Part shown: one piece after another, positions 24,879 to 33,986 of the stretch | Layout of the letters: each line of letters begins with the position of its first letter | Position numbering within the stretch: the first letter of the stretch is position 1 | DNA from: Hyphomicrobium_A sp044507625 | GTDB taxonomy: Bacteria; Pseudomonadota; Alphaproteobacteria; Rhizobiales; Hyphomicrobiaceae | Direction of reading: 5' to 3' | Assembly: GCA_044507625.1 (NCBI GenBank) | Contig: JBIQJE010000002.1 | Span: forward strand, 284,166 to 348,165 | DNA: 64,000 bases | Notes under the pieces: generated by a model | Databases searched by the model: none | What the model was told of the DNA's origin: nothing | Seen by the model: the letters and a program-made list of their open reading frames with translations, nothing else | Translations under genes and position numbers: made by a program

Positions 24879-25818
24879 TCGCGAGAACGGAGCCGGACAC
24901 CACGGCATCCCCGAGCCGGCGCAGCAGCGTTGCGGCTTCATTGCCGTCATCGGTGCGCCCAACGCCGGCAAGTCGACGCTGGTCAATGGACTCGTGGGCG
25001 CGAAGGTGTCGATCGTCTCCCACAAGGTGCAGACGACGCGCGTGCCCGTGCGCGGCATTGCCAACGTCGGCGACAGCCAGCTCGTATTCATCGACACGCC
25101 AGGCCTGTTTGCGCCCAAGAAGCGGCTCGACACCGCGATGGTGGAGGCGGCCTGGGGCGGTGCGCGCGATGCCGATATGGTCGTGCTCGTGATCGACGCC
25201 GCGCGTGGCATCGACGCCGAGGTCGAAGGTATTCTGGCTAAGCTGAAGGACGTGAAGCTACCGCGCATCGCGGTGCTCAACAAGGTCGATAAGCTCGCCG
25301 ATAAGGCAAAGCTGCTCGCCCTCGCCACGGAGCTGCAGCAGCGCCTCGACTTCGAGACGGTCTTCATGATTTCGGCCACGGCCGGTGACGGCGTCGAGGA
25401 CCTGAAGAACTTTCTCGCTGAGCGTATGCCACCGGGGCCTTGGCACTATCCGGCCGACGATCTCACCGATGCGCCGCTGCGCCTGCTGGCCGCGGAGATC
25501 ACGCGCGAGAAGATTTTCCATCGCCTGCACGACGAGGTGCCGTACTCGTCCACCGTCGAGACGACGCAGTGGACAGAGCGCAAGGACGGCTCGGTGCGCA
25601 TCGAGCAAACGATCTTCGTTGCCCGCGACGGGCAGAAGGCGATCATGCTCGGCAAGGGCGGGGCGACCATCAAGCAGGTGTCGATGGATTCCAGGCGCGA
25701 GCTCACCGAGATTCTCGAGCGCCCGGTGCACCTGTTCCTGTTCGTGAAGGTGCGCCAGAACTGGCAGGACGATCCGGAACGCTACCGCGAGATGGGCCTC
25801 GAGCTGCCGAAGAAGTAG
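24871..25818 (+). CDS. era: GTPase Era
   Basis: GTPase that binds 16S rRNA during 30S maturation. 315 aa. G1 is GAPNAGKST (about 30-38), G3 is DTPGLF, G4 is NKVD, and the C-terminal KH domain has GKGGATIKQV. The ATG overlaps the end of rnc by eight bases. In rhizobia recO usually follows; here an orphan gene follows instead. Confidence 0.97.
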   Translation: MSDRENGAGHHGIPEPAQQRCGFIAVIGAPNAGKSTLVNGLVGAKVSIVSHKVQTTRVPVRGIANVGDSQLVFIDTPGLFAPKKRLDTAMVEAAWGGARDADMVVLVIDAARGIDAEVEGILAKLKDVKLPRIAVLNKVDKLADKAKLLALATELQQRLDFETVFMISATAGDGVEDLKNFLAERMPPGPWHYPADDLTDAPLRLLAAEITREKIFHRLHDEVPYSSTVETTQWTERKDGSVRIEQTIFVARDGQKAIMLGKGGATIKQVSMDSRRELTEILERPVHLFLFVKVRQNWQDDPERYREMGLELPKK

Positions 25819-25835
25819 TTTTTTAGCGAGGATAG

Positions 25836-26507
25836 ATGTCTGGCGCCGAAATTGTTGAGGTGATTCAAAAGCTGGCAACCCCATTAGCTTGGCCTGTCGT
25901 AGCGATCATTGCAATTATCGTTCTGCGAAAGCACCTCATCGCGTTGGCACAAGGTATCGCGCGATTGCACGAACTAATGGGCAAGGGTGGTGAGCTTGCC
26001 AGTTTAACCGACAGGCTCAGCGAGATTAGGACTAGCCTTCAAGACACCTCAGAGCAGTTCACTGTCCTGAAGCGAGAAGCCACCGACATCAAAGAGATGT
26101 TGGAAACGTTGAGCATCAAGGGACAAAGCGCCGAACTCGAACGACTTGCTGAGCAGCCGCAAGACTTAGAGGGCGATCGATCTGCGCTTAGCACAGACGA
26201 TATGTTTTCCGAGATGGAGGAGGCATGGCAGCAGGTAAAGGGAGCCATACAGAGTAAGGCAAGAGGAGCGAATATCTCACCCTATCTGATGGGCACGAAA
26301 GGTGTGACCAACACTGTCCGGGAAATGGTGGATAAGGGCGTTATTACGCAACGTTCAGCAGAGTTGACGATAGCGCTTTCAACCCAATATCAGCGCTTTT
26401 ATCGGACCACGTCACCACGCGAGGACTGGTTGACACCGCAGGTCTATAAAAGCTTCCTCGAGACGGCAAGCGAGGCCAAGCGAGCATTGGAGCGACGTGT
26501 CGGGTAG
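25836..26507 (+). CDS. Hypothetical protein with one membrane helix and coiled coil
   Basis: 223 aa. One hydrophobic helix near the N-terminus (WPVVAIIAIIVLRKHLIAL, about 19-37), then a heptad-like segment to about residue 110 (DRLSEIRTSLQDTSEQF), then a soluble helical domain with NISPYLMGTKG. The base composition is visibly more AT-rich than era and thrS. GAGG precedes the ATG. I do not recognise a family. It lies between era and thrS, where rhizobia usually have recO. Confidence 0.7.
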   Translation: MSGAEIVEVIQKLATPLAWPVVAIIAIIVLRKHLIALAQGIARLHELMGKGGELASLTDRLSEIRTSLQDTSEQFTVLKREATDIKEMLETLSIKGQSAELERLAEQPQDLEGDRSALSTDDMFSEMEEAWQQVKGAIQSKARGANISPYLMGTKGVTNTVREMVDKGVITQRSAELTIALSTQYQRFYRTTSPREDWLTPQVYKSFLETASEAKRALERRVG

Positions 26508-26568
26508 AAAAATACTTTTAGCCTAGTACGGCTGAAATCAATCCAGCGCGGCACGTTAACCGCCCCGC

Positions 26569-26599
26569 TTGACACCGCCACCCGCAGCGCGCACATACC
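26569..26599 (+). promoter_or_regulatory. Candidate thrS promoter
   Basis: A perfect -35 hexamer TTGACA (26569-26574) is followed, after 18-19 bases, by ACATACC (about 26593-26599) as a weak -10. The site lies 48 bases before thrS. Confidence 0.45.
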
Positions 26600-26646
26600 G
26601 CCCGCATCTTACCTGCTTGGTATGCAGCGATTGAGAGGAGAAGGCG

Positions 26647-28620
26647 ATGGCCGAAGCGGCCCCGAATGCCCCTGCGCAAATCACCCTGACATTCCCCGAC
26701 GGCGCCAACCGCAAGATCGAAAGCGGCACGACCGGCTATGAGGTGGCAAAGTCCATCTCGCCATCGCTCGCCAAGCGCACCGTCGCGATGAGCCTCAACG
26801 GCACGCTCGCGGATCTCTCCGATCCGATCACGGCCGATGCCGAGATCAAGTTCGTCTCACGCACCGATCCTGAAGCGCTGGAGCTGATCCGGCACGACGC
26901 CGCGCACGTGATGGCCGAGGCCGTGCAGGAGCTGTGGCCCGGCACGCAGGTGACGATCGGTCCGGTGATCGAGAACGGCTTCTTCTACGATTTCGCCAAG
27001 CAGCAGCCGTTCGAGCCGGAAGACATTCCGAAGATCGAGAAGAAGATGGGCGAGATCATCGCCCGCAACGCGCCCTTCACCAAGGAAGTGTGGAGCCGCG
27101 ACAAGACGAAGAAGTTCTTCCGAGACAAAGGGGAGAACTTCAAGGTCGAGCTCGTCGATGCGATCCCTGCCGATCAGGACGTCAAGATTTACAAGCAGGG
27201 CGAGTGGCTCGACCTCTGCCGCGGCCCGCACATGACGTCCACCGGCCAGATCGGCAAAGCCTTCAAGCTGATGAAGTTCGCCGGTGCCTACTGGCGCGGT
27301 GATGCGAACAATCCGCAGCTTCAGCGCATCTACGGCACGGCGTTTGCGACTGAAGCGGAGCTGAAGGACTACCTGCACAGACTTGAGGAAGCCGAGAAGC
27401 GCGACCACCGCAAACTCGGACGCGAGATGGACCTGTTCCATTTCCAGGAGGAGGCGCCCGGGTCCGTCTTCTGGCATCCGAAGGGCTGGACGCTCTTCCA
27501 GAACCTCATCGCCTACATGCGCCGTCGCCTCGACAAGGACGGCTACCAGGAAGTGAACTCTCCCGACATGATGGAGAAGCACTTCTGGGAGCTTTCCGGT
27601 CACTGGGAGAACTACGGCGAGAACATGTTCACCACGACGCTCCCCGACGAGCGCGTGTTCTGCTGCAAGCCGATGAACTGCCCGGGCCACGTGCAGATTT
27701 TCAAGCACGGTCTCAAGAGCTACCGTGACCTGCCGCTGAAGATCGCCGAGTTCGGCAAGGTGCACCGCTACGAGCCGTCGGGCGCCCTGCACGGCATGCT
27801 GCGCGTGCGCCATTTCACGCAGGACGACGCGCACATCTTCTGCACTGAAGACCAGATCATGCAGGAGTGCCTGAAGATCAACGACCTGATGTTGTCGATC
27901 TACAAGGACTTCGGCTTCGAGGACATCTTCATCAAGCTCTCGACGCGCCCCGAGAAGCGCGTCGGCGCCGACGCGCTGTGGGACAAGGCCGAGAAGGCGC
28001 TGTCCGACGTGCTCGATGAGGTGACGAGGCGTTCCAACGGCCGCGTGAAGACGGCGCTGCAGCCAGGCGAGGGCGCCTTCTATGGCCCCAAGCTCGAATA
28101 TGTTCTGAAGGACGCCATCGGTCGCGAATGGCAGTGCGGCACGACGCAGGTGGACTTCAACCTCGCGAACCGCCTTGGCGCCTTCTACATCGACGAGAAC
28201 TCCGAGAAGAAGACGCCGGTGATGATCCATCGCGCCATGTTCGGCTCGCTGGAACGCTTCACCGGCATTCTGATCGAAAACTTCGCCGGACACTTCCCGC
28301 TTTGGCTGTCGCCGTTGCAGGTCGTGGTCGCGACGATCGTCTCCGACGCCGATGACTACGCCCTCGACGTGGCTGCAAACCTGCGCGCCGCGGGCCTGCG
28401 GGTCGAGACGGATCTGCGCAACGAGAAGATCAACTACAAGGTGCGCGAGCATTCGCTCGCCAAGGTGCCGGTGATGCTGGTCGTCGGCAAGCGCGAGGCC
28501 GAGGAAGGCAAGGTCTCCATCCGCCGCCTAGGCAGTCAGGCACAGCAGGTGATGTCGCTCGATGAAGCGCTCGCAAGCCTGAGCGAGGAAGCAACGCCGC
28601 CCGACCTCAAGGCTGACTAA
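26647..28620 (+). CDS. thrS: Threonine-tRNA ligase
   Basis: 657 aa, the normal length. Domain order is TGS at the N-terminus (ITLTFPDGANRKIESGTTGYE), editing domain with HDAAHVMAEAVQ, class II core with motif 2 near MNCPGHVQIFKHGLKSYRDL and motif 3 in HRAMFGSLERF, then the anticodon-binding domain. The catalytic zinc ligands include the Cys of MNCPGH. GAGAGGAGAAGG precedes the ATG, and a terminator follows. Confidence 0.97.
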   Translation: MAEAAPNAPAQITLTFPDGANRKIESGTTGYEVAKSISPSLAKRTVAMSLNGTLADLSDPITADAEIKFVSRTDPEALELIRHDAAHVMAEAVQELWPGTQVTIGPVIENGFFYDFAKQQPFEPEDIPKIEKKMGEIIARNAPFTKEVWSRDKTKKFFRDKGENFKVELVDAIPADQDVKIYKQGEWLDLCRGPHMTSTGQIGKAFKLMKFAGAYWRGDANNPQLQRIYGTAFATEAELKDYLHRLEEAEKRDHRKLGREMDLFHFQEEAPGSVFWHPKGWTLFQNLIAYMRRRLDKDGYQEVNSPDMMEKHFWELSGHWENYGENMFTTTLPDERVFCCKPMNCPGHVQIFKHGLKSYRDLPLKIAEFGKVHRYEPSGALHGMLRVRHFTQDDAHIFCTEDQIMQECLKINDLMLSIYKDFGFEDIFIKLSTRPEKRVGADALWDKAEKALSDVLDEVTRRSNGRVKTALQPGEGAFYGPKLEYVLKDAIGREWQCGTTQVDFNLANRLGAFYIDENSEKKTPVMIHRAMFGSLERFTGILIENFAGHFPLWLSPLQVVVATIVSDADDYALDVAANLRAAGLRVETDLRNEKINYKVREHSLAKVPVMLVVGKREAEEGKVSIRRLGSQAQQVMSLDEALASLSEEATPPDLKAD

Positions 28621-28624
28621 AGCT

Positions 28625-28660
28625 CCGCCATCGCGGCCTCCCGGCTGCGATGGCGGTTTC
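28625..28660 (+). terminator. Rho-independent terminator after thrS
   Basis: CCGCCATCGC (28625-28634) pairs perfectly with GCGATGGCGG (28647-28656), followed by TTTC. The T-run is short but the stem is strong, and it lies five bases after the thrS stop. Confidence 0.7.
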
Positions 28661-28671
28661 AGAACCGCCTG

Positions 28672-29070
28672 TCAGGAATACGACAGGTAGAGCATCGCCA
28701 TGACGATGCAGATCAGCGCGAATTGTGTTGCCACGCGCAAGCGCATCAGCCATTCGCTGGAGTCGGCGCTGCGTCCGGCGATCATGTTCCAGACGCCCAG
28801 TGCGAGCCCGCCACCGATGGCACCGAACACGATGGCTGCGCCATACGGGGCCAGACTGCGGATGACCGCGGAGGGGTGTGCGGCAAGGGCAGCCGACACG
28901 TTCTGCTGAATGGTGCCGAATCCAAAGTAGATCGCAATCGCAGCGAAGGCCGCGATCACGCCGGTCATGCTGGCGATGAGAACGTAGCGCACGTTGTTGC
29001 CGGTGACGCCACCGCGCGCGTCGTCACCGGAGATGAGAAGGTGATGCGTCTCGTCGTAAAAGGCAGCCAT
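28672..29070 (-). CDS. Small inner-membrane protein, HIG1-like
   Basis: 132 aa with three hydrophobic segments (about 27-47, 69-95 and 113-131). The last reads EWLMRLRVATQF, then ALICIVMAMLY, which resembles the (M/W)R-R-V-x-x-Q core of HIG1-domain respiratory supercomplex factors. The match is by eye only. ATG 29070 has GGAAGGAG seven bases upstream. A candidate promoter lies at 29152-29182 on this strand. Confidence 0.6.
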   Translation of the reverse strand: MAAFYDETHHLLISGDDARGGVTGNNVRYVLIASMTGVIAAFAAIAIYFGFGTIQQNVSAALAAHPSAVIRSLAPYGAAIVFGAIGGGLALGVWNMIAGRSADSSEWLMRLRVATQFALICIVMAMLYLSYS

Positions 29071-29488
29071 GGTGAGGCTCCTTCCAAAGTCTGGGTCAAA
29101 GCGCGGTTGGGCTTTGGCCGGTCGAGCCGGGACCATCTCGGCTCCCTCGTTTATATAGTGTGACGCAAAGGCAGGGTTTCAATCCCCTTCTGCCGGTCTC
29201 TTGCTGGTCCTTTTAGCAACTATCGGCCGCTGCCCGCCTTAACGCTGTTCGCCGGCAAGTTTGGTTTCCTTCGGCATCGGGTGCGTGCGAGGCGGAAGGT
29301 TCATTCCGCCCATTCGGACCGAGTCGCTAAGCCGGCAACCTCGCGAATGAACCGGCAACTGCCCGGGTAGCGACTTTGCCGCCGCGCGCTTTGCTGTGAT
29401 CTGTGCAACGTATCGGCCGGGGGCGCCTTGGCTTCTCATGCCGCGCGTCCCGGACCCGCCCCGTTCCCACATCAACAGAGCCGTTCAA
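29071..29488. other. Divergent intergenic region without a gene
   Basis: 418 bases between the HIG1-like gene and the EamA gene. It contains the promoter candidate at 29152-29182 and a 7-bp hairpin GGCGGAA/TTCCGCC (29291-29297 and 29304-29310, loop GGTTCA). No protein frame has a ribosome-binding site or family likeness. Confidence 0.5.
29152..29182 (-). promoter_or_regulatory. Candidate promoter of the HIG1-like gene
   Basis: Read on the minus strand, TTGAAA (29182-29177) and TATATA (29157-29152) are separated by 19 bases. The spacing is slightly long, but both hexamers are near consensus. Confidence 0.4.
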
Positions 29489-30397
29489 ATGCCGTCGAAG
29501 CCGCTCTCCCTGCGCGATGGATTGCTTGCGCTGGCCGTGATGGCGGTGTGGGGATCGAACTTCGTGGTCATCCGCCTCGGCCTCGACGACCTGCCGCCGC
29601 TGTTCTTTGCCGCGCTGCGCTTCACGTTCGTGGTGCTGCCGGCGATATTCTTCCTCAAGCGGCCGCCGGTGCCGTGGCGGAACCTTGCGGCCTACGGCTT
29701 CTTTATCGGCGCCGGCCAGTTCGGCCTCCTCTTCATCGCCATGCGTGGGCACATCACGCCCGGCCTCGCTTCGCTCGTCATCCAGTTGCAGGCCTTCTTC
29801 ACGATCGGCATCGCCGCGTATCTGACGGGCGAGCGCGTGCGACCCTTTCAGATTGCCGCGCTCGCGGTGGCGGCTTCGGGGATTGCCGTCATCGTCGGCC
29901 ATACGGACGGCACGACGACGAACCTCGGCCTCGCGCTGGTGTTGGCGGGAGCCCTGTGCTGGGCGATCGGCAACGTCGTCGTGCGCTCCTCGCCGAACGT
30001 CAACATGCTGGCCTATGTCGTGTGGGGCAGCCTCTTCTCTGCGCCGCCGCTCTACGCGCTGTCACTCGTATTCGAGGGGCTGCCGGCGATGCGCGAGGGG
30101 CTGGCCAACGCCGACCTCGGCACGGCCGCCGTGCTCGCGTACCAGTCGATCGGCAACTCGCTGTTCGGCTACGCGGTGTGGGGGTGGCTTTTGTCGCGCT
30201 ATCCGGCGGCGACCATCGCGCCGATGTCGCTGCTGGTGCCGGTGTTCGGCATTGCCGCCTCGGCGCTGTGGCTGGGTGAGCCGTTGCAGGACTGGAAGCT
30301 CGGCGCGGCGGGCCTCGTGATGGCGGGGCTTTGCCTCAACGTGCTGTGGCCGCGCTTTGCCGCGATCCGCGGCGCCCGCACGCCTCCGGCGGCTTAA
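29489..30397 (+). CDS. EamA/DMT-superfamily transporter
   Basis: 302 aa with about ten hydrophobic helices in two EamA repeats. The first begins AVMAVWGSNFVVIRLGL and the second begins near residue 140 (LALVLAGALCWAIGNVVVR). E. coli EamA exports O-acetylserine and cysteine, and the layout is similar, but the substrate is not determined by sequence. ATG 29489 puts the first helix at the N-terminus; an upstream frame extension is Pro/Arg-rich and unlikely. Confidence 0.85.
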   Translation: MPSKPLSLRDGLLALAVMAVWGSNFVVIRLGLDDLPPLFFAALRFTFVVLPAIFFLKRPPVPWRNLAAYGFFIGAGQFGLLFIAMRGHITPGLASLVIQLQAFFTIGIAAYLTGERVRPFQIAALAVAASGIAVIVGHTDGTTTNLGLALVLAGALCWAIGNVVVRSSPNVNMLAYVVWGSLFSAPPLYALSLVFEGLPAMREGLANADLGTAAVLAYQSIGNSLFGYAVWGWLLSRYPAATIAPMSLLVPVFGIAASALWLGEPLQDWKLGAAGLVMAGLCLNVLWPRFAAIRGARTPPAA

Positions 30398-30553
30398 CGA
30401 AAAAATCAAGTCCACATCCAAGATGTCCACTGAATAATATTTGTGTGAGACTCTTGTTGAAAAGGTGCATCCGCCGTTATTTTGCTTTCGATAATAACGC
30501 TGCCTTTGTTCTGCGTTGGCTTGGAATTCATACGCTGGATGGAGCACGGGCGA

Positions 30554-31246
30554 ATGCAGACTATTGAAGTCCGCTTTAAATTCGATGGCAGTTTAGCTGC
30601 AACTCGACACGGGCTGGACGCATCAGACGGTAACTCATTTCATGAAGGAGTGCGTCAGTTGCTAGCGCTCCATGCATTCTTTCTGACGAACGGTGATGTG
30701 CCACGTGGGGGTGTTATCAATCACACGGCTCAGTATCAGGTAATTGAGGCTGGCGCTTCATCCGGAAGCATCGAATTTACATACTACGTTGACTTATTCG
30801 TTGCGGCCGCGCTGGTTGCCGCAGGTGGCAAGTTCGGGCTCCTGACGTTTGAACAACTCTTTGAAACCGGCATTACCCAAATGCTGGGAAGACTGCGTCG
30901 ATCAATCGGCCCATTGTTTCGATCTAGAGATGAAAATTTGCTTTGTTACAACGATGGGAACATGAAGCCTTTTGTCGATCTGGACGAAGAGGCACATGCC
31001 CGTTGGGATCGTTTCATAGGCCGCGCCATCCCGCCATTGTTGTCTAGCCTCCGCCCATTAGGAAGAAGTGCTGAAAGCCTGATAGTCAGGGCGGGGCAAA
31101 CACAGCCTATCTTGATTTCAGCGCAAGAACTTGAACTTCTCATCGCAAACAGACGAATTGCGCAAGAGTTGGCAATTACTGAAGCGGTGAGACTGCACAA
31201 CGACAGATCATACGGGTTCAACGGTGATCAGCAGTGGCAAAGCTGA
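30554..31246 (+). CDS. Orphan protein of unknown function, AT-rich gene
   Basis: 230 aa beginning MQTIEVRFKFDGSLAATRHG. An internal hydrophobic segment (VDLFVAAALVAAGGKFGLL, about 83-101) could be a buried or membrane helix. The codon and base usage are markedly more AT-rich than the neighbours, and the upstream 160 bases are AT-rich with a 7-bp inverted repeat CGTTATT/AATAACG (30475-30499). These suggest acquisition by transfer. Upstream in-frame ATGs at 30482 and 30539 are alternatives. The 3' end overlaps the convergent gene by 29 bases. No family recognised. Confidence 0.65.
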   Translation: MQTIEVRFKFDGSLAATRHGLDASDGNSFHEGVRQLLALHAFFLTNGDVPRGGVINHTAQYQVIEAGASSGSIEFTYYVDLFVAAALVAAGGKFGLLTFEQLFETGITQMLGRLRRSIGPLFRSRDENLLCYNDGNMKPFVDLDEEAHARWDRFIGRAIPPLLSSLRPLGRSAESLIVRAGQTQPILISAQELELLIANRRIAQELAITEAVRLHNDRSYGFNGDQQWQS

Positions 31247-31754
31247 TCCCGTTTGCGATCTCCGCCAGCGGATCGACGCCCGAAAAGAGATTGCGGCCCT
31301 GACAGCCCGCGTTGAGTGCCTGCAGCAGATAGGCGAGGCCGCCCGCCTTTACGCACATCACGACGCCTTGCGGCGTGGCGTTGCGACACCCGGTGTGGGC
31401 GGCGAAGCGCTCGCCGGGAATGCCGCCGATGACCACTGACGCCGGCTTCAGTTCAGCCGTGTCATAAAGACCTTCGCCGAACGCATGTTGCGCCAGCGCG
31501 GCGCAGCTCTCGCCGCCGTCCACGACGCGCAGCTCGACGGAATCGATAAAACGCATCTCCTTGCCCACCGGCAAGAAGCTGACGCGGTCCGGGCGTTCCT
31601 CGGCGCGCCAGCGCGTATCGTCATATCGCACGCGTGCATTGCCGAGCGCCGCGGTTGCCTCGCCGGCCACGACTGCAAACGGGAAGGCGAGGTAACCGAC
31701 TGCGAAGAGCAAGGCGCGGCGCCGCCATGCAAGGCTGCGCACCGCTGCCCCCAT
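31218..31754 (-). CDS. Secreted hypothetical protein coupled to an L,D-transpeptidase
   Basis: 178 aa. A basic start (RSLAWRRRALLFAVG) and hydrophobic stretch form a signal peptide, probably cleaved after VVAGEATA-A. The mature protein has four cysteines (ESCAALAQ, TGCRN, VMCVKAG, AGCQG), which could form disulphides in the periplasm. The ATG shares one base with the stop of the upstream transpeptidase (TGATG on the minus strand), so it is translationally coupled to it. No family recognised. Confidence 0.72.
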   Translation of the reverse strand: MGAAVRSLAWRRRALLFAVGYLAFPFAVVAGEATAALGNARVRYDDTRWRAEERPDRVSFLPVGKEMRFIDSVELRVVDGGESCAALAQHAFGEGLYDTAELKPASVVIGGIPGERFAAHTGCRNATPQGVVMCVKAGGLAYLLQALNAGCQGRNLFSGVDPLAEIANGISFATADHR

Positions 31755-33334
31755 CAGAAGCCGCCGCCCAGCGCGTTGCCGACCATATCGACGATGCTCG
31801 ATGGTTGCTTCTTGGGGCGTGCTGCCGGGCGTGTCGCGGAGGTGCTAAAGCCGCCGGCGGGCTCGGCGGCACCGACGGGTGCGAGGTGATCGCGGCCGAT
31901 GTCGATCTGGTCCCATTTGCCCTCGAGCGCGAGCGAGATGCGCTTTTCGTGGCCGTAGATGTCGTTGAAGGTGCGCACCTTGCCATCCTCGCCCGCCCAC
32001 ACGGTGAAGTAGACGAGGTGCATGGGAATGCGCTTCTCCAGCACGATCTCGTTGTTGCGCGGACCATCGCGCATCGTGGACTGCACCTTCGCCGCGTCCC
32101 AGCCCTTGTCCTCAGCGAGAACGAGCTCCGCCATCTTCATCGGATTGCGCAAGCGCAGGCATCCGTGGCTCAGGGTCCGCACGTTCTGCCCGAACATCCA
32201 TTTGTCGATGGTGTCGTGCATGAAGATCGTGTGCTGGCTCGGGAAGGTGAACTTGACGACGCCCATCACGTTCTTCTTGCCCGGCGGCTGCACTACCTCG
32301 TAGTCGCGAATGTCGGCGACGTTCCAGTCGATGGTACGGTAGTCGAGCGGCTTGCCGTCCTTCGTTTCCAGCTCGAGGTCGTGCTGGCGGAACATGGCCC
32401 CGCTGCGGCGCAGGTCGGGCTGCAGCTCGTGCACCTTGATGGATTCGGGCACCCGCCACATCGGCTTGAAGACGATGGTTTTCAGCGGGCGCGTGAAGAT
32501 CGTCGTCTGCTTACCCGTCTCGCCAACGACGATGCGCTCCGAATGGATCGCCGCGCCATCCTTGTAGAGGTAGGCCATGAACTCGGGCACGTTCGCCAGA
32601 ATGTGCATCTGCCCGAGATCTTCCGGCATCCAGCGCCACTCTTCCATGTTGGCGAGGATACGCCGGGCGAGCGGCTTGCCGCGGTTGGCGAGATACGCCT
32701 GGCGCAGCCGCTCGAACTGGGGATGCTTGGGATGGAGCCCGCGTATGTAGGCGGCAGGATCTGCCGCGGCCGCCGCCTCGTTGAAAACAGTCTCCGGATC
32801 AAGGAGCTGCGGCTTGCGGTCGAGATTGGAGTTGAGAAGGATCGACGGCTCTGTGATGCGTCCGCCGCGGGCGTAGCGCGCGTACTTCAAAAGCGCGATC
32901 GAGATTTCCACGTCCGCCTTGCCGAGCGTCTCCGCATCGAGCTTCGCCGGCGGCGGGATTGCGGGGAGGTTGAACTCCTTGGCGTCGAGGCCCCAGTCGC
33001 CGGCTTTGAGGATCTCCGCGCCGAGCGCCGCACCGCGGTCGGTGAGCCCGCCCTCCGTCAGCCAGATCGGGGCGTCACGGCGCGCAGCATAGAAATCGGA
33101 GAGGACGGCCCGTTCCTTCAGCTCCTGGGCCGAACCGTCGGTGGGCAAGCTCTTGAGCTTGAAGCGGACGGCGCTGGCGACGGGATTGGCATCGACAGGC
33201 GGCGCGATCGGCGGGGTGATCGCCGGGTCGGTTGCGACAGGCGCCTCGGCGACGGTGGGCGCAGCGATAGCCGGCTGGCAGGCGAAGAGAAGCGCCAGGC
33301 CCGCGGCGAGCATGTGTCTCGGTATGCGAATCAT
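31754..33334 (-). CDS. L,D-transpeptidase (YcbB/LdtD-like)
   Basis: 526 aa. The signal peptide MLAAGLALLFACQPAIA leads to a Pro-rich linker. A helical scaffold domain covers about 60-270, and the YkuD catalytic domain holds the signature SHGCLRLRNP with the nucleophile Cys. These enzymes make 3-3 cross-links in peptidoglycan or anchor proteins to it. The C-terminal 50 residues form an Ala/Pro/Lys-rich tail. ATG 33334 is preceded closely by GGAGGGGGA; the long open frame upstream is a chance extension into queF. Confidence 0.9.
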   Translation of the reverse strand: MIRIPRHMLAAGLALLFACQPAIAAPTVAEAPVATDPAITPPIAPPVDANPVASAVRFKLKSLPTDGSAQELKERAVLSDFYAARRDAPIWLTEGGLTDRGAALGAEILKAGDWGLDAKEFNLPAIPPPAKLDAETLGKADVEISIALLKYARYARGGRITEPSILLNSNLDRKPQLLDPETVFNEAAAAADPAAYIRGLHPKHPQFERLRQAYLANRGKPLARRILANMEEWRWMPEDLGQMHILANVPEFMAYLYKDGAAIHSERIVVGETGKQTTIFTRPLKTIVFKPMWRVPESIKVHELQPDLRRSGAMFRQHDLELETKDGKPLDYRTIDWNVADIRDYEVVQPPGKKNVMGVVKFTFPSQHTIFMHDTIDKWMFGQNVRTLSHGCLRLRNPMKMAELVLAEDKGWDAAKVQSTMRDGPRNNEIVLEKRIPMHLVYFTVWAGEDGKVRTFNDIYGHEKRISLALEGKWDQIDIGRDHLAPVGAAEPAGGFSTSATRPAARPKKQPSSIVDMVGNALGGGF

Positions 33335-33522
33335 TCCCCCTCCGAAGGGCGGCAGGCTATCCGAGCCATGCCATTCTGGCCAGCGTGCGGCAGAGAGGGC
33401 ACGGGCGTGCGGGAAGGCGCGTCGCAATGCGCGCACCCCGCCATCATGGCCGATTCTCAACGGCTTGCGGCTTTGGCGGCTTCCTGGAAGTCCGTTCGGC
33501 GAAAGGTAGGGGAGCCCGAGAC

Positions 33523-33984
33523 TCAGCCGCGGCCGCGATAGGGGGGCACGCCCTGGTCCGGCAGCCAGACGCCCTCCGGGACCGGCCCCGTCTGCCAGAA
33601 GACGTCGATGGGGATGCCGCCGCGCGGGAACCAGTAGCCGCCGATGCGCAGGAAGTGCGGCTCCAGAAGCTGCACGAGGCGCTTCGCGATGGCGATGGTG
33701 CAGTCCTCGTGGAAAGCGCCGTGATTGCGGAAGGCGCCGAGATAGAGCTTCAGCGACTTCGACTCCACGAGCCAGTCGCGCGGCACGTAATCGATGACGA
33801 TGTGCGCGAAGTCGGGCTGGCCCGTCACCGGGCAGAGCGAGGTGAACTCCGGCGCCGTGAAGCGGGCGAGATAGCGCGCGTCGGGATGCGGGTTCGGCAC
33901 CCGCTCCAGCACCGCTTCCTCGGGGCTCTCCGGTAGCTTGGTCGCCTGCCCGAGGATGGTGACGGTGGTGTCCTTGCGGCCCAT
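33523..33984 (-). CDS. queF: PreQ0 reductase (7-cyano-7-deazaguanine reductase)
   Basis: NADPH-dependent reduction of preQ0 to preQ1 for queuosine in tRNA. 153 aa, the short unimodular type. The nucleophile Cys51 (SLCPVTGQPDF) and Asp58 are present, as is the QueF motif ESKSLKLYLGAFRNHG. It follows queD by two bases. Confidence 0.96.
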   Translation of the reverse strand: MGRKDTTVTILGQATKLPESPEEAVLERVPNPHPDARYLARFTAPEFTSLCPVTGQPDFAHIVIDYVPRDWLVESKSLKLYLGAFRNHGAFHEDCTIAIAKRLVQLLEPHFLRIGGYWFPRGGIPIDVFWQTGPVPEGVWLPDQGVPPYRGRG

Positions 33985-33986
33985 GT

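Noticed and set aside
31634..33541. Long plus-strand open frame antisense to the L,D-transpeptidase
   Set aside because: GC-rich shadow frame: Arg/Ala/Gly-rich, no family motif, and the opposite strand has a signal peptide and catalytic motif.
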